Below are positions 1-8,397 of a stretch of 64,000 bases of DNA, piece by piece. The translations under genes were made by a program, and so were the position numbers. This stretch comes from Melioribacter sp. (GTDB taxonomy: Bacteria; Bacteroidota; Ignavibacteria; Ignavibacteriales; Melioribacteraceae): assembly GCA_023250955.1 (NCBI GenBank), contig JAHEZQ010000008.1:62001-126000 (forward strand), in the 5' to 3' direction. The notes under the pieces were generated by a model. That model saw only the letters and a list, made by a program, of their open reading frames with translations, did no database searches and was not told the DNA's origin. The first letter of the stretch is position 1. Each line of letters opens with the position of its first letter.

Positions 1-104
1 AAAAAAACTATTAATAATATTTGTAACCTTGTAAGTAATTTGTTATTTAATATATAAGGAAATGAAACGGAGATTACCAAATTATTTGGAGTTAATAAAA
101 AGTG

Positions 105-1541
105 ATGCGAGATAATATAAGTCGGCTTGAAAAAATTTCTTTACTCCTTGAGCCGACAGCTCAAGAGCGTTTACACGCAATAAAAAAAATAATTGACTAT
201 TCAGAAGACTTCCTTCAAAATATTAATAGCTTGCCTGCATATAAAGTAACTGATGATAAAGGATTAGGCATTTATGATTCTCCCATTGGAGAAGATGCCG
301 GCAACATTGACGAACTTCTAAAATCATTAAAAGAAAACGTTGATACTCCGGGTTTGAATCCTGCATCCAAAGGTCATTTAGGTTATATACCTGGCGGAGG
401 GATCTTTCATTCTTCATTAGGTGATTATCTTGCAGCGACTACAAACCGCTATGCCGGTGTTTTCTTTGCTTCTCCCGGAGCGGTTCGAATGGAAAATATG
501 TTGCTGGAATGGATGTCGAGTATTATTGGCTATCCAAAAACTTCGGGAGGAAATTTAACATCCGGAGGAAGTATTGCAAATCTCATGGGCATAGTTTCAG
601 CGCGCGATGCTTTCCAAATCAAATCAAAAGATTTAGATAAAACGGTTATTTATTTATCCGAACAAGGACATCATTCAATTGATAAAGCAATTCGAATTGC
701 GGGACTAAACGAGTGTATTAAGAGATATATTCCTCTCGACGACAGCTATAGAATGAAATCTCAAGAACTCGAAAACATAATTTGTTCGGATCGAAAAGTT
801 GGCTTACATCCTTGGTTGATTGTTGCTTCTGCAGGAACTACCGATGTTGGTGCTGTTGATCCATTAACTGAGATCGGATCAATTGCAGAAAAATATAATT
901 TATGGTTTCATGTTGATGCTGCTTATGGAGGTTTCTTTATTCTTTGTGATTCAGGTAAAGCTGTTTTACAAGGTCTACATAAATCAGATTCAATAGTTAT
1001 GGATCCTCACAAAGGATTATTCGTTCCCTACGGTTCCGGTGCCGTATTGGTTAAAAATAAAATGCAGCTTCTTGAGTCGCACCATTATCAAGCTAATTAT
1101 ATGCAAGATGCCTCAACTTCTACAGATGAATTATCGCCGGCGGATTTATCTCCAGAACTATCGAAACATTTTAGAGGATTAAGATTGTGGCTTCCACTTA
1201 AATTAATTGGTTTAGCTCCATTTCGCGCAGCACTAGAAGAAAAAATCCAGCTTGCCAGATATTTCTATAAAGAACTTCAGGCAATTGATGGAATCGAGCT
1301 TGGACCATATCCTGAACTGTCGGTTGTTACTTTTAGATACATTCCGCAATCCGGTGATGCGAATGAATTCAACAAAAAATTAGTAAATGAAATCCAGCGG
1401 GATGGAAAAGTGTTTTTATCTTCCACAATGCTCAATGGAAAATTTATAATTAGATTAGCTGTGTTAGCCTTTAGAACTCACCTGGATACGATTGATTTGG
1501 CGATTGATATTATCAAAAATAAAATTGGAAGAATTAAATAA
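105..1541 (+). CDS. PLP-dependent aromatic-amino-acid-type decarboxylase
   Basis: This is a group II pyridoxal-phosphate decarboxylase, the family that includes aromatic-L-amino-acid, tyrosine and glutamate decarboxylases; it acts in the cytosol and releases CO2 from an amino acid to give an amine. Visible motifs (numbering from the GTG at 102) are the TSGGSIANL phosphate loop near residue 153, a cofactor-stacking His at 190-191 (EQGHHS), HVDAAYGG at 270-277 with Asp272, and the Schiff-base lysine Lys304 in MDPHKGLFVPYG. The length, about 478 aa, is normal. The start could be GTG 102 or ATG 105; GGAG at 88-91 is spaced better for the GTG. It is a single gene, convergent with the polyketide operon, with 48 bases between the stops. 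The substrate cannot be read from the sequence. Confidence 0.9.
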   Translation: MRDNISRLEKISLLLEPTAQERLHAIKKIIDYSEDFLQNINSLPAYKVTDDKGLGIYDSPIGEDAGNIDELLKSLKENVDTPGLNPASKGHLGYIPGGGIFHSSLGDYLAATTNRYAGVFFASPGAVRMENMLLEWMSSIIGYPKTSGGNLTSGGSIANLMGIVSARDAFQIKSKDLDKTVIYLSEQGHHSIDKAIRIAGLNECIKRYIPLDDSYRMKSQELENIICSDRKVGLHPWLIVASAGTTDVGAVDPLTEIGSIAEKYNLWFHVDAAYGGFFILCDSGKAVLQGLHKSDSIVMDPHKGLFVPYGSGAVLVKNKMQLLESHHYQANYMQDASTSTDELSPADLSPELSKHFRGLRLWLPLKLIGLAPFRAALEEKIQLARYFYKELQAIDGIELGPYPELSVVTFRYIPQSGDANEFNKKLVNEIQRDGKVFLSSTMLNGKFIIRLAVLAFRTHLDTIDLAIDIIKNKIGRIK

Positions 1542-1589
1542 GTCTTCTTCCGTGTCACGAATATTTCTATTGATTAAATCTATTTCAAC

Positions 1590-2729
1590 TCATCCTCTTG
1601 TTGCACTGATAATGTTTTCAAGCAATCCAGGAAATATCTTTATAATACTATAGCCAATTTTCCTGTAATAATTATTCATGATAATATTTTGAATTGACTT
1701 CGCAATAAAAATTCGTCTCTTAAATAGTTTTTTCCACTCCTGTATGTAATACTGCTCTGTTTGACGATCATCAAGTTCATCTGTTTTTTGTTTCTCAAAT
1801 ATCTTCGAAATTAATTTTGCGCTTTGCATAGCCATACCTATTCCATCTCCAGCAAGAGGAGCAATAACGGCGGAGGAATCTCCGATAAAATATATTCCGT
1901 TTTTTACCAGCTCTCTCTTTCCTAAAAATATATTACCCGTACCGTAGATGGGTAGATCAGTTATAATGCTAATAATATTTTCACCAAATAACTTTTTGAA
2001 ATTCTTGTTCCCTTCCGTTAAAGTTTTTATTTGATCTTTAGGATTGTTTTGAGTCATTTGCCGATTTTCAAGAAAACATACAGTGGTTTTATTTCCTCCC
2101 ACGGAATTTATTCCACAGTATATTCCATTCGCTGCAAATATTTGAATAGCATTTTTGTCTAATACATTAAATAAAGATTCATCAACATGAAACTTAACTC
2201 CGTTGAGGAACGATTTATGATTCGTAAAATCCCTATTAAGCTTTTTATCAAGAATATTTTGCTTCCCATATGCTGCAATAATTTTATCGCAAAAGATTTC
2301 TTGTGAAGATTGACCGTTATCAACTATAAGAGTAATAAATTCTTTGCCGCGAGTAATTTCCTTAACCTCGAATGGCTGAAATACGGTAATTCCTTTTTCC
2401 TTAACTGCATCAAGTAAAAAATTATCAAATATCCCGCGCTTAATTCCATAAGCTGGAAATTTTAATTTTGTTTCAATGAAAGAATTGTTATCGTTATAAA
2501 ATTTGAATTTTGTAATCGGATTAGGGTTTAATTTTAAGAACCCTTCAAAGAGATTAAAATTTTTCAGTGTGTCAATTACTTCTCTTGACAAAAATTCGCC
2601 GCAAAGAGTTTCGCGTGGAAATTTTTTTTTCTCGATAAGACAAACATTAAAACCAAGGTTATATAGGTATAATGCCGCTGTTGATCCCGCAGGACCGCCT
2701 CCAACTATTGCAATATCATACTTATCCAT
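1590..2729 (-). CDS. FAD-dependent oxidoreductase of the geranylgeranyl reductase/UbiH-like group
   Basis: This is a flavoprotein monooxygenase or reductase of about 379 aa. It starts with a Rossmann FAD-binding motif (DIAIVGGGPAGSTAALYL) and has the second FAD motif late in the protein (FIGDSSAVIAPLAGDGIGMA, near residues 285-305), as in geranylgeranyl reductases and aromatic-ring hydroxylases. It is the last gene of a three-gene operon with a methyltransferase and a type III PKS. The preceding stop TGA is 2 nt upstream of the chosen ATG; a GTG at 2735 would overlap that stop by 4 nt, so translation is coupled either way. By analogy with SrsC of the Streptomyces srsABC locus it may hydroxylate a methylated phenolic lipid. 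That role is inferred from gene order, not from the protein itself. Confidence 0.8.
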   Translation of the reverse strand: MDKYDIAIVGGGPAGSTAALYLYNLGFNVCLIEKKKFPRETLCGEFLSREVIDTLKNFNLFEGFLKLNPNPITKFKFYNDNNSFIETKLKFPAYGIKRGIFDNFLLDAVKEKGITVFQPFEVKEITRGKEFITLIVDNGQSSQEIFCDKIIAAYGKQNILDKKLNRDFTNHKSFLNGVKFHVDESLFNVLDKNAIQIFAANGIYCGINSVGGNKTTVCFLENRQMTQNNPKDQIKTLTEGNKNFKKLFGENIISIITDLPIYGTGNIFLGKRELVKNGIYFIGDSSAVIAPLAGDGIGMAMQSAKLISKIFEKQKTDELDDRQTEQYYIQEWKKLFKRRIFIAKSIQNIIMNNYYRKIGYSIIKIFPGLLENIISATRG

Positions 2730-2731
2730 AA

Positions 2732-3409
2732 TCACTTAACTATAACCGCAAGCCATCGAAAAGCCCATCGGTATTGAATCATAACTGATGAGGATTTTGT
2801 GTGGGAAAATATTTTTTGCAATTCCTTTTTAAGAAAACCTCTTTTTACAGAAAGCGGACCATCATTTTTAACCATCTCGCTTTTTGAGAATAGGAATGTT
2901 AGAAGTTTAATGCCGGCATAGGCAAATACGGAACGGTGAAGATCGTTTATAATTACACCATACCGAGAGATTTTCATGAAATATAGCATCAGTTTTTTTA
3001 TTTCTCCTTCGCTGAAGTGATGGAGGAATAATGATAAGTGAATAATGTCGAAACTCGATTCTTTGAAGGGAAGACTAAAAGTATTACCACAAACAATACT
3101 TACTTCAGAACTGTTTTCTTTAACATATCTACAAACCCCCCGGTTTATATCAAAACTTGTTAGGCTAATTCTTGTGTTGTCAGAATTATATTTGAAATTA
3201 TCAGATCCTCCCGAGCCAACGTCAAGTATAGATATTTTTTTATTATGTTTAATAACTCTTGAAATTATTTCAAGACCTTTTTTGCTTGTTGATCTCCCAC
3301 CCAAATACTTATTTATTATTTCAAGTTCAATAAGAGCTGTATTAATTCTATCATCGGTTATGGAAAAGTCATCCATAATTTCTTTTTGATAACTTCTCCT
3401 CTCGAACAT
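2732..3409 (-). CDS. SAM-dependent class I methyltransferase
   Basis: This is a 225-aa methyltransferase with a Rossmann-type SAM motif I (ISILDVGSGGSDNF) and the usual motif region FDIIHLSLFLHHF, typical of the Methyltransf_11/25 type. An upstream extension to 3472 is open, but the ATG at 3409 overlaps the stop of the polyketide synthase gene as TAATG, which marks this as the true start and shows tight translational coupling. Placed between a type III PKS and a flavoprotein, it most likely O-methylates the phenolic product, as SrsB does in the Streptomyces phenolic-lipid pathway. The substrate is inferred from context only. Confidence 0.82.
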   Translation of the reverse strand: MFERRSYQKEIMDDFSITDDRINTALIELEIINKYLGGRSTSKKGLEIISRVIKHNKKISILDVGSGGSDNFKYNSDNTRISLTSFDINRGVCRYVKENSSEVSIVCGNTFSLPFKESSFDIIHLSLFLHHFSEGEIKKLMLYFMKISRYGVIINDLHRSVFAYAGIKLLTFLFSKSEMVKNDGPLSVKRGFLKKELQKIFSHTKSSSVMIQYRWAFRWLAVIVK

Positions 3410-4506
3410 TAAACGCCTCTCAACAAAGCAACTTCCATAGTAAGTCCTGGCCCGAAAGCAACAGCACAACATAGATCGTTCTGTTTTATTGTTCTCGTTT
3501 GAAGAATTTCTTTCAGCACAAAAAGTATAGATGCAGATGACATGTTACCGAAATTTTTAAGAACATCTCTTGAAGGTTTCATTTCTTCATCAGTTAATTC
3601 TAACCCCTTATGGAGCGAATCCAAAATCGCCCTGCCACCGGGGTGTAGTGCCCAATATTTAATTTCTTCTTTCTTAATTCCGAGGTCATCAAATATTTTT
3701 TCCAGTTTAGGAACAGCGCGCTCAAAAATAATTTTAGGAAGTTCTGTTGACAGCATCATCTCAAAACCGAAGTCGCCGATTTTCCATCCCATAAATTCTG
3801 CCGAGTCATTAAATAAAATTGATTTGGTAGAAATAATTTTCAAATGGGTTTTAGATTTTAATAATTCTGAATTAGAAAATAATGCTGCGGCTGCGCCATC
3901 GGCAAAAATCATATTAGCAAGAATATTATCCTTAGTTGGTTCAGTCTGTAAATGAAGACTGCATAACTCAACCGAAACTAACAGAGTATTTGTTTCCTCT
4001 TCGCCCAACGCATTGTTCATTGCTTCAAGTACTAAATTAAAACCTACTAATGATGCTGCACATCCCATAAATCCAATATGAGTTCTTTTTACATTTCTTG
4101 GAAGATTAAGGGAATTAATTAAATGATAATCCAACCCTGGCGCGAAAAATCCCGTACACGATATTGTTATTAGTCTATTAATTTTTTCCGGATTAACTTT
4201 ATGAATTAATAATAGTTTTTGTACCGCTTCAGTAGTTAATTCTTTCGACCATTTTTCATACTCCATCATCCTGGGTCTTGTACCGGGTCTAATGTAATTA
4301 CCACCTTTGCTGTAAAATTTTTCTTTGGAGAAATCAATGCCATCTGGTATAACAAAATATCTTGTATCAATTCCAGAGTGAGTGGAAGCAGCATCAATCA
4401 TCCTTGCTATTGCAGGACGATCAGCCATTCTTTTTTTTAATTCTTCCGTTGCTTTGGATTGAAGGACTTTATAAGGAGGTGATGCGGTGACTATATCTAT
4501 TAACAT
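3409..4506 (-). CDS. type III polyketide synthase (chalcone synthase-like)
   Basis: This 365-aa cytosolic enzyme condenses an acyl-CoA starter with malonyl-CoA units and cyclises the chain. The catalytic triad of the family is visible: Cys117 in ITISCTGF, His288 in WALHPGGRA and Asn321 in KNFGNMSSA. Length and domain order match bacterial type III PKSs such as alkylresorcinol/alkylpyrone synthases. It heads a three-gene operon (PKS, methyltransferase, FAD protein) joined by overlapping stop and start codons. That order matches the srsABC-type loci, in which the products are long-chain phenolic or quinone lipids, so a membrane lipid is the likely product. Starter and ring type cannot be predicted here. 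The ~170-base gap upstream would hold the promoter. Confidence 0.9.
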   Translation of the reverse strand: MLIDIVTASPPYKVLQSKATEELKKRMADRPAIARMIDAASTHSGIDTRYFVIPDGIDFSKEKFYSKGGNYIRPGTRPRMMEYEKWSKELTTEAVQKLLLIHKVNPEKINRLITISCTGFFAPGLDYHLINSLNLPRNVKRTHIGFMGCAASLVGFNLVLEAMNNALGEEETNTLLVSVELCSLHLQTEPTKDNILANMIFADGAAAALFSNSELLKSKTHLKIISTKSILFNDSAEFMGWKIGDFGFEMMLSTELPKIIFERAVPKLEKIFDDLGIKKEEIKYWALHPGGRAILDSLHKGLELTDEEMKPSRDVLKNFGNMSSASILFVLKEILQTRTIKQNDLCCAVAFGPGLTMEVALLRGV

Positions 4507-4676
4507 AGTGAGACTTCTTTCATTCTAGTGTAACTGATGAATTTTAGATAGAACAATTCTTATGCTATTCACATAACATTTCTTTAGTCATAAATGTTCA
4601 CAATAAGAGTGATTATGAATTGTTCCTTATCAGAATTTAAATTTAGATTAGATCCGTAGGAATATCATAAGTTTAC

Positions 4677-5858
4677 TTATAATTTGCCTTCAATGAATTT
4701 CATTGTCTTATCAAAAAATTCCACTAGTATCATAGTAGGATCAAACGAAGCATTGTTAAACATCAAAATGAATGTAATATTTTTTTCGGGCCAGTAATAA
4801 GCAAGTGTTTTAAAACCAAATATTGTCCCGGCATGACCCCAAAGTTTTTTACCGTTAGTAGTGCCAAGATTAGCGATTCCAAGTCCATATCCGGATATCT
4901 CACTAGCACTAATTGCATTTAGTCTTTCTGTTTGTAATGAGCTTGATATGAGTGAACCTTTAACAAGCACTTGAACCCAAGTTTTCAAATCATAAATGTC
5001 CGATATCATTGCTCCAGCAAAACCAGAGTATGAAGGATTAAATGCTTCAGTAACATCTGGTAATGGACTTTCATTTTCTCCCCAACTATAGCCATGAGAA
5101 TAATTTCCCCACATAAAATTATCAGCAGGGTAAGCAGTATTGTAAAGCTTTAACGGCTCTAGAATTCTTTTCTTTAATTCATAAGGGAATGTATTCCCTG
5201 TTAATTTCTCGATTATCATACCGGCAATTATTGTATTTGTATTTGAATAGTGATGAGCACTTCCTGGAATGAAATAAAGCGGTGCCGGATATGCAATGTC
5301 AACTAACTCCTGCTGTTGCCAGATTTTCATGGGATTAGCTTTTACCGGTCCTGCTAAGGTAGGTGATTTGTCCGTGTAATTATAAATTCCACTGGAATGA
5401 TTACAGATCATTCTAATTGTAATATTATTCCATTTTGTATAAGCAGGTAGAAACTTAGTTATTTTATCTTCTAGACTGACTTTACCTGAATCCACTAACT
5501 GCAAAAGTACTGTATAGGTAAAAGTTTTTGTAACGCTTCCCATCCTAAATTTCATATCATCCTTCATCAATTCACTAGTTGCAACATTTGATTTTCCTTT
5601 TGCTTTGACCCAGGTAAGATTTTGATCTGGCGCCCAAACTGCGGCAATTAAACCGGGGGTTTTTGAGTTTGTTATTAGTGAATCAGTAAGATGTTCAAAA
5701 ATGGAAATTAGTTTATCGTTGTTTGGATATGCTAAAGGATTAGAATTTTCTTGACATGACAGAATCAATCCTGACATAAGAGTTATTAACAACAAAGAGA
5801 TAAAATATTTCTTTTTGCAAACGAAAACTAAAATTGAATTATGAACAGAATTTTTCAT
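4677..5858 (-). CDS. secreted serine hydrolase (class C beta-lactamase / DD-peptidase fold), lipoprotein
   Basis: This is a 393-aa penicillin-binding-protein-like serine hydrolase. The N-terminus is a long lipoprotein signal with a lipobox ending LILSC at Cys35. The active-site signatures are complete: Ser108-x-x-Lys111 (GSVTK), Tyr204-Ser-Asn206, and His342-Ala-Gly344 in place of the KTG triad. This is typical of the Beta-lactamase (PF00144) group of esterases and D-aminopeptidases rather than of resistance enzymes. A GGAG site sits 9 nt before the ATG. It is the last of three tandem homologues and the most diverged. The substrate (peptidoglycan peptide, D-amino-acid peptide or ester) is unknown. 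Confidence 0.85.
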   Translation of the reverse strand: MKNSVHNSILVFVCKKKYFISLLLITLMSGLILSCQENSNPLAYPNNDKLISIFEHLTDSLITNSKTPGLIAAVWAPDQNLTWVKAKGKSNVATSELMKDDMKFRMGSVTKTFTYTVLLQLVDSGKVSLEDKITKFLPAYTKWNNITIRMICNHSSGIYNYTDKSPTLAGPVKANPMKIWQQQELVDIAYPAPLYFIPGSAHHYSNTNTIIAGMIIEKLTGNTFPYELKKRILEPLKLYNTAYPADNFMWGNYSHGYSWGENESPLPDVTEAFNPSYSGFAGAMISDIYDLKTWVQVLVKGSLISSSLQTERLNAISASEISGYGLGIANLGTTNGKKLWGHAGTIFGFKTLAYYWPEKNITFILMFNNASFDPTMILVEFFDKTMKFIEGKL

Positions 5859-5942
5859 TTTAAAATCTCCAAAAGTGTAATTAGTAATAAATTATTTAAT
5901 CTTCGCTTGCATTTATTTTTCTAAAAAAATTATCATCAATTT

Positions 5943-7064
5943 TTAGGGGACAAGTATTTTTATGAATTCTATTAATGCCATTGCTGCCGGCTGATTATCA
6001 TCACAATTTGTGAATGCAATAATGGTTATCTGTTTTTCAGGATAATAAAAAACAGCAGAATTATATCCCTCAATTATTCCTGTATGCCCTATCCATCCTT
6101 TTAGCTTCATAAGTCCAAAACCGTAAAAGGACTTTCCATCACCTTCGTCCACCCACTTGAACCGTTCTGCTTTTGTGGCATCGGAAAGTAAATTTCTTTC
6201 ATTAATTTCTTTGATCCATATTTTTAGATCATTAAAATTTGAGATCAATTGTCCGGCGGCATCACCCCATGAAGGACTCCAATTTGTTACATCAATCAGA
6301 GAGCCCGTTTTGAAAGAATAACCATGAGAATATGGATAGGGTAAAAAACGTGAATTCGGCCAATACGTATTTGCAATCCCCAACCGTTGAAATATTTTTT
6401 CATTAAATACCTGACCTACAGTTTGACCTGTTACTCTTTTAATTAGAAACCCAAGAATTATAGTATTAGTGTTGCAATACTCATACTTTGAACCTGGAGT
6501 AAAATTAAGAGGATGTTTGGTAGATGCCGCTACAAGTTCTTCCGGTGTGCATATTTTTTCTCCATTCGAAAGATAATATTGCGTCAAAAAAAGTGAATCG
6601 TTAGAATAGTTAAACAAACCGCTTGTCATATTGCCTAACATTCGAACTGTTATCTTGTCACCGCTTGGAATATTTAATTCCGGCAGATAAGAAGATATTG
6701 ATTTGTTAAGATCAATTTTCCCTTCGTCAGTAAGTATCAGAACTGCTTCAGTTGTAAAAGTTTTCGTTACACTCGCTATTCTCCAATAGTTTGAAGGGCT
6801 CATCGGCTCACTTGTTGCCAGGTTGCTTACACCGCGAGTTATAAATAATTCCCCCTCGCCTGCTACAGAAATATAGGCTGCCATCCCGGGGGCATTGTAA
6901 TTCGTTATTACTTTATCTGCGGCTGACTGCAATTTCGAGATGCTTTCTTTTGTTAGGAGAGGAGTTTGCACTACTTTCTGTCCATCTATAACTGAAGTTG
7001 CAATTAATAGAAGCGAGAGTAGATATGAGAGAGAAAATAGGTTTTGCAAGTATCTTACTTTCAT
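5943..7064 (-). CDS. secreted serine hydrolase, second tandem paralogue
   Basis: This is a 373-aa homologue of the genes on either side. It has a hydrophobic signal peptide (about residues 8-28) without a lipobox cysteine, so it is probably released to the periplasm or beyond. Active-site motifs are Ser98-x-x-Lys101 (ASVTK), Tyr196-Cys-Asn198 and His327-Thr-Gly329. AGGAGG lies just before the ATG. It is much closer to the gene at 7214 than to the one at 4677; blocks such as YISVxGEGEL and NMTSGL are shared. This suggests a recent duplication followed by a change in signal-peptide type. The substrate is unknown. Confidence 0.85.
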   Translation of the reverse strand: MKVRYLQNLFSLSYLLSLLLIATSVIDGQKVVQTPLLTKESISKLQSAADKVITNYNAPGMAAYISVAGEGELFITRGVSNLATSEPMSPSNYWRIASVTKTFTTEAVLILTDEGKIDLNKSISSYLPELNIPSGDKITVRMLGNMTSGLFNYSNDSLFLTQYYLSNGEKICTPEELVAASTKHPLNFTPGSKYEYCNTNTIILGFLIKRVTGQTVGQVFNEKIFQRLGIANTYWPNSRFLPYPYSHGYSFKTGSLIDVTNWSPSWGDAAGQLISNFNDLKIWIKEINERNLLSDATKAERFKWVDEGDGKSFYGFGLMKLKGWIGHTGIIEGYNSAVFYYPEKQITIIAFTNCDDNQPAAMALIEFIKILVP

Positions 7065-7213
7065 TGAATCCTCCTCTGAATGATTTATGTAATGTATCTC
7101 CTTAAAATCTTATTCAAATTTTATTAATACCCTCAACATCAAAAAAAAATCCATTGCAATCCGTACTCTCAAAACTTCCGGCAAATCAAAATTGAAAAGA
7201 ACGCTCTTCTCCT

Positions 7214-8329
7214 TTACCAAGCACCCAATATCTGTGCGAAATTTGAGAAGGCAGCACCTGCTGGTTCTCCATCACTCCTGTTTGTATAGAGAATAATTGT
7301 TATTTTTTTTTCAGGATGATAATACATAATAGTATTATATCCATAGATTTGTCCAGAATGCCCTATCCAACCGTGGCCCTTTGATAAACCAAATCCATAA
7401 AATTCAATCCCTTTACCATCTTTATCCACCCACTTGAAACGTTCATTCCTTGCCCCGGGAGAAAGTAAATTCCCTTCTATAATTTCTTTGATCCAAATTT
7501 TCAGATCGGCAAGATTAGAGATCAAGATTCCAGCGGCATCTGCGTGGGAGGGACTCCAGTTTGTCACATCTTTGTCTGTCCAATATCCATGAGTATATGG
7601 ATATGGTAAATAGACCGATGTGGGCCAGTAGGTTTTGGTCATTCCTAACGGAAGAAATATTTTTTCATTTAATACATCTTGAACAGTTTTACCTGTTACC
7701 TTTTGGATTAATAAACCGAGAATTACTGTATTGCTGTTGCAATATTCATGTTTAGTACCGGGTGTAAAATTAAGTGGATGCATCGCAATAACTGCTACTA
7801 TGTCTGCAAGAGTAATAACTAATTGCCCATTTGAATTATTATAGGGCGTCTGCCATATTTCATCTCTAACATAGTCATACAACCCGCTTGTCATGTTACC
7901 GAGCATTCGTATAGTAATTTTATCATCGCCGGGTAATTTTAATTCCGGAAGATAATAAGAGATCGGTTTGTTAAGATCAATTTTGCCACTATCGGAAAGA
8001 ATCAGAACAGCTTCGGTAGTAAATGTTTTTGTTATGCTTGCGAGTCTGTAATAGTTATTTACATTCATAGGTTCATTTGTAACCAAGTTGCTTACACCAC
8101 GCGTAATAACTAATTCTCCCTCGCCTTCTACAGAAATGTAGGCAGCCAATCCCGGTGTATTGAGACCCGTAATCATCTTATCAGCAGCTGACTGCAGTTT
8201 GACCAAGTTTTCTGTTGTTAAAATATTAAAATGTGGTTCTGCTACTCCTTCTTTACAAGAAGTTATCATCAATGAAATGATCGAAAGAATAATCGAACAA
8301 AACAAATTAAAAAATTTTCTAAATCTCAT
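7214..8329 (-). CDS. secreted serine hydrolase, third tandem paralogue, lipoprotein
   Basis: This is a 371-aa PF00144-type serine hydrolase. The reading frame is open further upstream, but a GGAGG at 8335-8339 sits 5 nt before ATG 8329 (2 nt before ATG 8332), so this start is preferred. Its N-terminus is a lipoprotein signal with lipobox LMITSC (Cys25). The motifs are Ser98-x-x-Lys101 (ASITK), a Tyr-Cys-Asn and a His-Ser-Gly. It is transcribed first in the tandem of three. Together the trio gives two lipid-anchored forms and one free form of a similar enzyme, which could act on cell-wall peptides or on external esters. No regulator or transporter that would fix the role lies beside it. Confidence 0.85.
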   Translation of the reverse strand: MRFRKFFNLFCSIILSIISLMITSCKEGVAEPHFNILTTENLVKLQSAADKMITGLNTPGLAAYISVEGEGELVITRGVSNLVTNEPMNVNNYYRLASITKTFTTEAVLILSDSGKIDLNKPISYYLPELKLPGDDKITIRMLGNMTSGLYDYVRDEIWQTPYNNSNGQLVITLADIVAVIAMHPLNFTPGTKHEYCNSNTVILGLLIQKVTGKTVQDVLNEKIFLPLGMTKTYWPTSVYLPYPYTHGYWTDKDVTNWSPSHADAAGILISNLADLKIWIKEIIEGNLLSPGARNERFKWVDKDGKGIEFYGFGLSKGHGWIGHSGQIYGYNTIMYYHPEKKITIILYTNRSDGEPAGAAFSNFAQILGAW

Positions 8330-8397
8330 CATATCCTCCATATTCAAAATATTTATTGCTGGATTAATTGTATAAAATCCAATTTATTGTTTGCTAA

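Noticed and set aside
3542-3955. 137-codon plus-strand frame opposite the type III PKS
   Set aside because: The opposite strand encodes the catalytic domain with all motifs, so this frame is not a gene.
4551-4625. 9-bp inverted repeat GAACAATTC / GAATTGTTC upstream of the PKS gene
   Set aside because: The arms are 57 nt apart with no further support, so it was not called as an operator or terminator.
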